Assembly: GCA_029262995.1 (NCBI GenBank)
Contig: JAJCYH010000005.1
Coordinates: 1-64,000 of the forward strand
Length of the DNA: 64,000 bases
Direction of reading: 5' to 3'
Source of the DNA: Saprospiraceae bacterium
Lineage (GTDB): Bacteria > Bacteroidota > Bacteroidia > Chitinophagales > Saprospiraceae
Shown one piece after another: positions 44,306-51,785 of this stretch. A model generated the notes under the pieces. It was given only the letters and a program-made list of their open reading frames with translations. It did no database searches and had not been told where the DNA came from. Numbering within the stretch: the stretch's first letter is position 1; every line of letters starts with the position of its first letter. The translations under genes and the position numbers were made by a program.

Positions 44306-45511
44306 ATGGATCATAAAAACCAATCATCAGGTTCAAAAGTAGATAGATATCAGCATCATGATTATTACCATATAGATGAACTTTTGAATGAAGATCATTT
44401 GTTAGCAAGGGATGCAGTTAGAGAATGGGTTAAATCAGAAGTAAGCCCAATAATTGAAGATTATTCGGAAAGAGGAGAATGTCCTACACATCTCTTTAAG
44501 CAGTTAGCAGAGATTGGTGCCTTTGGGCCAAGCTTGCCTGTACAATATGGCGGCGGCGGAATGGATGAAATCGCTTATGGCGTGATCATGCAAGAGCTGG
44601 AAAGAGGAGATTCTGGAATACGCTCAATGGCGTCAGTCCAAGGTTCTTTAGTTATGTATCCAATCTTTAGATTTGGAAGCGAAGAGCAAAGGCTAAAGTA
44701 CCTACCAAAATTGGGATCCGGAGAATATATTGGTTGTTTTGGTCTTACAGAACCAGATCATGGATCCAATCCCAATGGCATGACAACACATTTTAAGGAT
44801 GATGGAGATCATGTGGTATTAAATGGGTCAAAAATGTGGATCACAAACAGCCCATTGGCAGACATTGCAGTAGTATGGGCAAAAAACCCTGAAGGAAAGA
44901 TACAGGGTTTGATTGTAGAAAAAGGTATGCCTGGATTTTCTGCTCCAGAGATTCATGGGAAATGGTCTTTACGTGCAAGTATCACTGGGGAATTGGTATT
45001 TGAAGATGTAAGAGTTCCAAAATCTAATATTCTTCCTAGTGTTGTAGGCTTAAAAGGACCGTTATCATGTTTGTCAAAAGCCAGATATGGCATTGCCTGG
45101 GGAGCTATTGGTGCGGCTTTAGATTGTTATGACTCAGCACTTAGATACAGTTTGGAAAGAATTCAGTTTGGTAAGCCAATAGGACAATTCCAATTGACTC
45201 AAAAGAAACTCGCTGAAATGATCACAGAAATCACCAAAGCTCAGCTTTTAGCCTGGAGACTTGGCAGTTTGGCAAATGGTGGAAAAGCAACACCAGCACA
45301 AATTTCTATGGCAAAGCGGAATAATGTATTTATGGCTCTTGAAATAGCCAGAGAAGCAAGACAAATTCATGGTGGTATGGGAATTACCAATGAGTATCCT
45401 TGCATGAGACACATGATGAACCTAGAGACAGTTCTAACCTATGAAGGTACACATGATATTCATTTGCTGATCACAGGAATGGATGTGACAGGTCTAAATG
45501 CTTTTGGATAG
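44306..45511 (+). CDS. Acyl-CoA dehydrogenase, glutaryl-CoA dehydrogenase-like
   Basis: A 401-residue flavoprotein. FGLTEPDHGSNPNGM is the FAD/substrate-contact motif, KMWITNSPLADI the second, and the catalytic base is the Glu in TYEGTHDIH near residue 384, the position and context seen in glutaryl-CoA dehydrogenase. The Arg in RSMASVQGSLVM matches the substrate-carboxylate contact region of that enzyme. It would oxidise and decarboxylate glutaryl-CoA in Lys/Trp breakdown. Stop is 17 bp from the convergent SRPBCC gene. Confidence 0.88.
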   Translation: MDHKNQSSGSKVDRYQHHDYYHIDELLNEDHLLARDAVREWVKSEVSPIIEDYSERGECPTHLFKQLAEIGAFGPSLPVQYGGGGMDEIAYGVIMQELERGDSGIRSMASVQGSLVMYPIFRFGSEEQRLKYLPKLGSGEYIGCFGLTEPDHGSNPNGMTTHFKDDGDHVVLNGSKMWITNSPLADIAVVWAKNPEGKIQGLIVEKGMPGFSAPEIHGKWSLRASITGELVFEDVRVPKSNILPSVVGLKGPLSCLSKARYGIAWGAIGAALDCYDSALRYSLERIQFGKPIGQFQLTQKKLAEMITEITKAQLLAWRLGSLANGGKATPAQISMAKRNNVFMALEIAREARQIHGGMGITNEYPCMRHMMNLETVLTYEGTHDIHLLITGMDVTGLNAFG

Positions 45512-45528
45512 ACGATGGAATTACAGAT

Positions 45529-45975
45529 CTAATCATTTTCTTTATTTTCAATGTAAGCCTTGAATTGCTGCATCCATTTATCGACTTGTTTTTTAAATAA
45601 TTTTGGATAAATAAAGGCAATCAAGTTTACCATGAAACCACTTAGGCGGTAATAGTCAATTTCTGCTTTGTAAATGGTTTTTCCATTTTTTTCTGAAAAT
45701 TTAGAAAGCATTGTATTTTCGGTATGTTTATGATCATACTTTGCGTAAAAATAATCTGGTAGCTTATTGTCTAAAACAGTTTCAGTAATAAGCATTTCTT
45801 GTCCTCTCATCAAATATTTCATTTCTGATTTAGAACCCGTTGCCATATTGTTTCCGACAATTGTTGTCTTTGAGACAAAGCCATCTTGCCAATATTTTAA
45901 TTTTTCAGAATCAGAAAATTCTTTGATAACGGAATCCAATGAATCGTTAATTTCAACTTGACAAGTGAACTTCAT
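45529..45975 (-). CDS. SRPBCC (START-like) family protein
   Basis: A 148-residue protein with the helix-grip fold order: N-terminal strand KFTCQVEIND, short helices LDSVIKEFSDSEKLKYWQDGF, central strands and a long C-terminal helix FKKQVDKWMQQFKAYIE. Family members bind hydrophobic ligands. No partner gene is evident. Confidence 0.75.
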   Translation of the reverse strand: MKFTCQVEINDSLDSVIKEFSDSEKLKYWQDGFVSKTTIVGNNMATGSKSEMKYLMRGQEMLITETVLDNKLPDYFYAKYDHKHTENTMLSKFSEKNGKTIYKAEIDYYRLSGFMVNLIAFIYPKLFKKQVDKWMQQFKAYIENKEND

Positions 45976-46153
45976 ATTCTTTGATTTGGGCTATTTTATT
46001 AATAGAAGATACATATTTATGGAAAAATTCTGTGAATTAATCGAAATTGAAAGAAGAATAAATGAATGCTTTGTACATTGCTGTAACTTATCTCTTTAGA
46101 AGGATTTACACTTTACTGTTTTTGGAAATTATTATTAATTAAAAATTTAACTA

Positions 46154-48901
46154 ATGAAAAAAGTACAATACCTTTTGTTGATTATGTTTTGCTTTGCTTT
46201 CGCAAATGTTATAGCCCAGTCTGTTGAATTACCTACAGGCGTTAAGAAAAATACTTCCGTTGAAGGCATTACCGAATATGAATTAAACAATGGATTGAAG
46301 GTTCTCATGTTTCCAGATCAATCCAAGCCAACAATTACTGTTAATGTTACTTATTTGGTAGGATCAAGACATGAAGCTTACGGAGAAACGGGAATGGCAC
46401 ATCTATTAGAGCATCTTGTATTTAAAGGAACTCCTGACCATCCTGATATTCCTCAAGAACTTACAGAGCATGGTGCTAGACCTAATGGTACAACTTGGTA
46501 CGATAGGACCAATTATTATGAAACCTTTAGTGCTTCGGATGAAAATCTTAAATGGGCGCTAGACATGGAATCAGATCGAATGGTAAATTCTTTTATTGCA
46601 AAAGAAGATTTAGATAGTGAAATGACAGTAGTAAGAAATGAATTTGAATCAGGCGAAAACAGTCCTGTTGGTGTATTGATGAAAAGAACGATGGGTGCTG
46701 CTTTTCAATGGCATAATTATGGAAAATCCACTATTGGAGCTCGTGCAGATCTCGAAAATGTGCCCATAGATAGGTTACAGGCGTTTTATAAAAAATATTA
46801 TCAACCCGACAATGCAGTGTTGACTATAGCAGGAAAATTTGATGAAGCGAAGACATTGATGCTTGTCAATGATTATTTTGGTAAAATTCCTCGCCCTGAT
46901 AGAACATTAATCCCTACTTATACAAAAGAACCTACTCAAGATGGTGAACGATTGGTAACTCTGAGGCGAGTTGGTGATGGACAAAATATTTCTGTTGTAT
47001 ATCATACAGCACCAGGACCACATTCTGATTATGCAGCGATATCAGTGCTTGAAAGCATACTAACCAATGAGCCATCTGGAAGGCTATATAAGGCCTTGGT
47101 AGAAACCAAATTGGCTTCTTCGCAATGGGGATTTGCTCCAGGTTTGAAGGAGGGCGGATTCATCTACCTTAATGCAGATGTACGTAAAGACAATGACATT
47201 AATGCTGCTAAAAACGCAATGTTGGAAGCTCTTGATGGAATTACCAGTACACCTCCTACTAAAGAAGAAGTGGATAGAGCCAAAGCCAATATATTAAAAA
47301 ACTGGAATCTAGCCTATAATAGTTCAGATCGGATCGGTCTCGCTATGAGTGAGTTTATTGCTCAAGGAGATTGGAGATTAGGACTATTGTACAGAGATAG
47401 AGTTGAGGCAGTTTCTACTGAGGATGTTGTACGTGTTGCTGCCCAATACTTTGTACCATCTAACCGAACAATTGGATTATTCATTCCGGATAAAGACCCT
47501 GTAAGAGCTGAAATCCCTGATGCACCTAATGTAAGATCGTTATTAGCCAATTATCAAGGGAAAGAAGAGATTGCTATTGGTGAAGAATTTGATCCCTCTC
47601 CATCCAATATCGATAAAAGAACCACTACGGGACAAACCAATTCTGGTTTGGAGTATGCTCTTTTGAAAAAAGAAAACAGAGGTGACGGTGTAGTCGCAAC
47701 AATGACCATGCGTTTTGGTACTCCCAAAACCTTAATGGGTAAAAGTACCGCAGCTGGATTTGTAGGCTCACTTTTGGATAAAGGAACAAGCTCTATGACA
47801 AGGCAAGAGATCCAAGATAAATGGGACGCTTTAGAGGCTAGAGTCAATATCAATGGTGGTTTATCTAGTGGTTCTGTCAGAATAGAAACAACCAATAAAA
47901 ATTTAGTTGAAGTAATCGATCTTGTAGCAGAAATTTTAAAGGACCCTGTTTTCAGCCAAGAAGAATTTAATAAATTAAAAGAAGAGCGGTTGTCTCAGAT
48001 TGAAGAAAGCCTATCAGATCCACAGGCATTGGCTGGAGAGAAATTTGGAAAGTTACTTAGCCCATATCCTAAAACCGATATACGTTACCAAAAAAGCATG
48101 CAAGAGCAAATCGATGATATAAATGCTTTAACTCTCGATGAAGTAAAAGACTTTTATACAAGATTTTATGGTGCTTCAGATGCAACTTTCTCTGTTGTTG
48201 GTGATTTTGATGAAGCAAAGATTAAATCACAAATTGAATCCCATTTTGGTGGATGGGAAAGCAAGTCTTCCTATGAAAGAATAAGTAACCCTTATATTGA
48301 GGTAAAGTCTGCGGATGAAGAGATCAATACACCTGATAAAGCGAATTCTTTGTTTTTGGCAGGAATGAATATGCCAATCTCTGACAATGGAGAAGATTAT
48401 GCAGCACTCATGATTGGTAATTATATGCTAGGTGGAGGTTTTTTAAACTCAAGACTTGCAACAAGAATCCGTCAGAATGATGGGCTAAGCTATGGTGTAG
48501 GTTCTTGGTTTAATGCTTCTTCTTATGAGAAAAGCGGGACTTTTGGTGCCTATGCAATTTCAGCTCCTGAAAATACTGCTAAAGTGCAAGCAGCACTAAA
48601 GGAAGAAATTTTGAAAGTTATTGCAGAAGGCTTTTCACAAGAAGAACTTGAAGCTGCAAAATCTGGTTGGTTGCAGTCTCAAAGTGTAAACAGGTCTCAG
48701 GACAGATCATTGACAGGCACACTAAACAACAATCTTAGACTAGACCGAACGATGATGTGGAGTCAGGAATTAGAAGATAGAATTTCTGGGCTGACTGCAG
48801 AACAAGTAAATGCTGCATTTAAAAAATACATTCACCCTGATAAAATGATTTATGTCAAGGCGGGAGACTTTGAAAAAGTAAAAGATATGATTAAACCTTA
48901 A
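46154..48901 (+). CDS. Secreted M16 metallopeptidase (pitrilysin family, two-domain)
   Basis: A 915-residue protein with a signal peptide ending near VIAQS. The N-terminal half carries the inverted zinc motif HLLEH with the third-ligand Glu in NEFESGEN about 75 residues later. The C-terminal half (from about 485) repeats the fold without the zinc motif, as in periplasmic M16 peptidases. It would degrade peptides in the periplasm. No sorting domain. Ends at a strong terminator. Confidence 0.93.
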   Translation: MKKVQYLLLIMFCFAFANVIAQSVELPTGVKKNTSVEGITEYELNNGLKVLMFPDQSKPTITVNVTYLVGSRHEAYGETGMAHLLEHLVFKGTPDHPDIPQELTEHGARPNGTTWYDRTNYYETFSASDENLKWALDMESDRMVNSFIAKEDLDSEMTVVRNEFESGENSPVGVLMKRTMGAAFQWHNYGKSTIGARADLENVPIDRLQAFYKKYYQPDNAVLTIAGKFDEAKTLMLVNDYFGKIPRPDRTLIPTYTKEPTQDGERLVTLRRVGDGQNISVVYHTAPGPHSDYAAISVLESILTNEPSGRLYKALVETKLASSQWGFAPGLKEGGFIYLNADVRKDNDINAAKNAMLEALDGITSTPPTKEEVDRAKANILKNWNLAYNSSDRIGLAMSEFIAQGDWRLGLLYRDRVEAVSTEDVVRVAAQYFVPSNRTIGLFIPDKDPVRAEIPDAPNVRSLLANYQGKEEIAIGEEFDPSPSNIDKRTTTGQTNSGLEYALLKKENRGDGVVATMTMRFGTPKTLMGKSTAAGFVGSLLDKGTSSMTRQEIQDKWDALEARVNINGGLSSGSVRIETTNKNLVEVIDLVAEILKDPVFSQEEFNKLKEERLSQIEESLSDPQALAGEKFGKLLSPYPKTDIRYQKSMQEQIDDINALTLDEVKDFYTRFYGASDATFSVVGDFDEAKIKSQIESHFGGWESKSSYERISNPYIEVKSADEEINTPDKANSLFLAGMNMPISDNGEDYAALMIGNYMLGGGFLNSRLATRIRQNDGLSYGVGSWFNASSYEKSGTFGAYAISAPENTAKVQAALKEEILKVIAEGFSQEELEAAKSGWLQSQSVNRSQDRSLTGTLNNNLRLDRTMMWSQELEDRISGLTAEQVNAAFKKYIHPDKMIYVKAGDFEKVKDMIKP

Positions 48902-48908
48902 TAAAATG

Positions 48909-48943
48909 AAAAGCCTCTTCGATTGTCTGAAGAGGCTTTTTTA
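48909..48943. terminator. Strong terminator between convergent genes
   Basis: A 12-bp stem (AAAAGCCTCTTC / GAAGAGGCTTTT) with an 8-base loop, T-rich downstream. It lies 8 bp past the M16 stop and 20 bp before the convergent lipoprotein stop. Confidence 0.8.
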
Positions 48944-48961
48944 TTTAATCAGAAATTAAGT

Positions 48962-49618
48962 CTAATCTCTACAGTCTTTTTTTGCTTGTTTCAAATCTTC
49001 CTTACTTGCTATTTCTTGTGTTGTTCCGTCTTCATATTCTATGGTAATCGGGAAGTCAAGTGTAGGTCTTTGGGCGGAATCTGGGTGATTAGCTTTCCAT
49101 TCTCTTAGAGACTGCTTTAACTCTATTCTATTATTTACATCAAGAGTTGTACCATCTGGTAGACTAAGACTTATAGGGTATTGAACCTTAAAGCAAGGTC
49201 TAAAATGTCTCGGTCGTGGAGGAAAGTCACTTCTGCATTCACGCAATTGAACTTTTAGTTCGTCCTTATCTGCAACAGAAACTACACTTCCATCTTCCGT
49301 TATAATTTCAACAGGAAATACAACATGTGGTCTTCCATCGACATTAGGATTGGCTTCTTTCCAGGCTTGTAATTGTTCTTTTCCGTCTTCAAATGAGCTG
49401 ATTTCAATGACGTTTCCATCAGGTAATTCAAGATTTAATGGAAAGACCAATTCAAAGCATCCGTGCACTCCTGCATTGAGATTCTTCTGCATTTCATAGC
49501 TTTCTGTAAATCCATAGTTTTCAACTTGTACGTCAGAATCTTCTTTACTGCAAGAACTGATCATAATTCCAAGGCATAAAAGTGCTAGAACTTTTATTTT
49601 AATCTGATTATTCAACAT
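48962..49618 (-). CDS. Lipoprotein of four tandem repeats in A-B-A-B order
   Basis: A 218-residue protein with a lipobox (MISSCSKED). Four units of about 42 residues follow, each opening FP(I/V)xLxLPDGTxxxV and closing with a Lys/Gln-rich helix. Units 1 and 3 begin CFELVFP / CFKVQYP and end AWKEANP / EWKANHP; units 2 and 4 lack that opening Cys but end ECRSDFP / KDCRD. So each A-B pair has a Cys at both ends. No known family recognised. Divergent from the ECF sigma operon, 113 bp apart, so it may be a regulated output. Confidence 0.7.
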   Translation of the reverse strand: MLNNQIKIKVLALLCLGIMISSCSKEDSDVQVENYGFTESYEMQKNLNAGVHGCFELVFPLNLELPDGNVIEISSFEDGKEQLQAWKEANPNVDGRPHVVFPVEIITEDGSVVSVADKDELKVQLRECRSDFPPRPRHFRPCFKVQYPISLSLPDGTTLDVNNRIELKQSLREWKANHPDSAQRPTLDFPITIEYEDGTTQEIASKEDLKQAKKDCRD

Positions 49619-49731
49619 AGTATTAAATTTTAGTTTTACAATTAAATTACACCTATAGAAGAAATATATTTATCCTTTGTACTCGTTTAAACTGAAAAAT
49701 ATTTTTTTAGTCTTAAATATAAATTAAAATT

Positions 49732-50277
49732 CTGACAGAAATTACAGACATAGAGCTATGGAAGCGATTTAAAAAAGGCGATCGCGATGTTTTTGAATTC
49801 ATCTATAATCGTGAATATGAAGCCTTGATTGGTTATTCACGAGCCTATCTTAATGATATTGAAATTATTGAAGATGCTATTCATGATCTATTTGTATATC
49901 TATGGAACAAAAAGGAACGATTATCTGATGTAGATAGAATTAAACCCTATTTGTTCGTTTCTCTCCGACATATCCTACTTAAGGTATTAAAAAACCAAAA
50001 GACTCAAGAACAATTAGAAGAACAAAGCGGTTTTTTTGAAAAGGAATCTTCAATAGAAGACAAGTGGATTCAAGAGGATTTTAATACAGAGGTACAGGGT
50101 AAACTTAAAGAGGGGTTTGCAAATCTAAGCAGTCGACAAAAACAGGCTGTTTACCTCAGATATTATGAAACCATGGAATACGAAGAAATATGTACAGTGA
50201 TGGAAATCAATTATCAATCTGTACGAAATCTTATAAGCAAGGGCATTAAAGCCTTGGGAAAGCATTTAAAAAATTAA
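49732..50277 (+). CDS. ECF sigma-70 family factor with non-canonical start
   Basis: The ORF track starts at an internal TTG (49825), which would remove sigma region 2.1. The frame is open upstream to 49723 and encodes ELWKRFKKGDRDVFEFIYNREYEAL, the conserved N-terminus of Bacteroidota ECF factors. There is no ATG, GTG or TTG there; CTG at 49732 (MTEITDIELW) or ATT at 49729 are the plausible starts. Region 2.4 (EDAIHDLFVYLWNKKERL) and region 4 (LSSRQKQAVYLRYYETMEYEEICTVMEINYQSVRNLI) are intact. It heads an operon with a lipoprotein, FecR and an STN-TonB receptor. The start could reflect a sequencing error. Confidence 0.8.
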   Translation: MTEITDIELWKRFKKGDRDVFEFIYNREYEALIGYSRAYLNDIEIIEDAIHDLFVYLWNKKERLSDVDRIKPYLFVSLRHILLKVLKNQKTQEQLEEQSGFFEKESSIEDKWIQEDFNTEVQGKLKEGFANLSSRQKQAVYLRYYETMEYEEICTVMEINYQSVRNLISKGIKALGKHLKN

Positions 50278-50341
50278 ATCTGATGTATATATGAGTACAT
50301 TATCTAAAATACAGTCTTATAAAGGTGAAATAGTTACTAAG

Positions 50342-50800
50342 ATGAAGCAATTGCTTATTCTACTTCTTGGAATGCTCTTCTTTTATTCCTGTGCAAAAGA
50401 AGATTTGGTAGAGACAGATCCAGAATTGCAACCATATTTTGAACTGTTTGCAGAAGAAGCAACAATGAGAGGCTTTTTTGTTGATTATGATGTAGAACGA
50501 ATTGAAGGTTTACTCCAGGATATTCCAAGTACCAATGTACAAGGGCAATGTTTCCAAAATGAAAGGAAACCAAAGAAAGTAATTATAGATATAAACTACT
50601 GGAACAATGCTTCGAAATTGGAAAAGGAGTTTATAGTATTTCATGAATTGGGACATTGTTTTCTCAATAGGGATCATCTGGATGATGCATTAGCAGATGG
50701 TACATGTGTTAGTATAATGCATAGCAATCCAGGTGTTTGTTTTTTTGAGTTGAAAGCGGATAATAGAGATGAATATCTTGATGAACTTTTTTCCAATTAA
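50342..50800 (+). CDS. Putative zinc-metallopeptidase lipoprotein (HELGH)
   Basis: A 152-residue protein when started at ATG 50342, which gives a proper lipoprotein signal peptide (MLFFYSCAKED); the track's ATG at 50291 adds 17 residues ahead of it. The central domain has EFIVFHELGHCFLNRDHLDD, a gluzincin/metzincin-like HExxH with a third His five residues on, and SIMHSNPG resembles a Met-turn. It sits between sigma and FecR, an unusual place. Protease activity is inferred from the motif only. Confidence 0.7.
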   Translation: MKQLLILLLGMLFFYSCAKEDLVETDPELQPYFELFAEEATMRGFFVDYDVERIEGLLQDIPSTNVQGQCFQNERKPKKVIIDINYWNNASKLEKEFIVFHELGHCFLNRDHLDDALADGTCVSIMHSNPGVCFFELKADNRDEYLDELFSN

Positions 50801-50812
50801 TTTAATAATAGC

Positions 50813-51781
50813 ATGTCATTCGAGCATTTAGACCAGAATAATGAGTTCCTTGAAAATCTTGATTTTATCAAGTGGGTAAACTCTGGTTTTGTATATCAAA
50901 ACGAATACTGGCAAGAAATAAAAGCTGAATTAATTGATAAAAGCTCGTTTGATAATGCAATCTCTATAATCGAAGGATTCAGTTTTGCGAAAGCTAAATC
51001 CACTTCAGAAGATAGGAAAGAGAAGTTGATAAATAGAATAAATCAGACCATTGACTCTGATGTTATTAAGTCCAATAAACCCAAACTTATCTCTTTGCGA
51101 TTGTTTGCTGCAGTAGCAGCTACTTTAATATTATTGGTATCATCTTTTTGGTTTTTTGATAATACGCTTTCTGTAAAAACAGAATTTGCGGAAAGTGAAA
51201 AAATTAAATTGCCTGACCTTTCATTTGTGCAATTAAATGTTGCATCTAAAGTGCAGTATAAAAAAAGAAACTTCAATAAAAACAGACTGGTTAAGCTTGA
51301 AGGTGAAGCTTTTTTCCAAGTAGAAAAGGGTGAGTCTTTCATTGTTGAATCTTCAAATGGAACAGTTGAAGTTCTTGGCACATCATTTAATGTTTATTCA
51401 AGAAATCAAGTTATGGAAGTTGTCTGTCATACTGGGAAAGTAATGGTTAAGCCCAAAGACAAGAAATCTCAAGCTATTTTAACCAAGGGTATGTCATGTC
51501 GCATTGAGAATGGAGTATTAACATTAGGTGTGAGTAATACTGATGGAAATTGGACCTCGGGAATGTATAATTATAAAAATGCTTCTCTTGGTCGTGTGCT
51601 GGATGATATTGAAAGACAATATGACATATCAATAGTAAGTCCAGCAGAAATCAAATCTTTGAATTACACTGGTTTTTTTGAGTCGGACCATTTGGATGAA
51701 GCATTGCAATCTGTATTATGGCCACTACAATTAAAATATGAAATGACAGGCGATTCAGAGATTTCTATTTCAAAAAACTAG
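50813..51781 (+). CDS. FecR family anti-sigma/transducer
   Basis: A 322-residue single-pass protein. A cytoplasmic N-terminal region of about 95 residues precedes one membrane helix (about 100-120, LFAAVAATLILLVSSFWFF). The periplasmic FecR domain has LEGEAFFQVEKGESFIVESSNGTVEVLGTSFNV, and the C-terminal DUF4974 region has NASLGRVLDDIERQYDI. It would hold the upstream sigma factor and receive the signal from the receptor's STN domain. 4 bp before the receptor gene. Confidence 0.9.
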   Translation: MSFEHLDQNNEFLENLDFIKWVNSGFVYQNEYWQEIKAELIDKSSFDNAISIIEGFSFAKAKSTSEDRKEKLINRINQTIDSDVIKSNKPKLISLRLFAAVAATLILLVSSFWFFDNTLSVKTEFAESEKIKLPDLSFVQLNVASKVQYKKRNFNKNRLVKLEGEAFFQVEKGESFIVESSNGTVEVLGTSFNVYSRNQVMEVVCHTGKVMVKPKDKKSQAILTKGMSCRIENGVLTLGVSNTDGNWTSGMYNYKNASLGRVLDDIERQYDISIVSPAEIKSLNYTGFFESDHLDEALQSVLWPLQLKYEMTGDSEISISKN

Positions 51782-51785
51782 GCAT

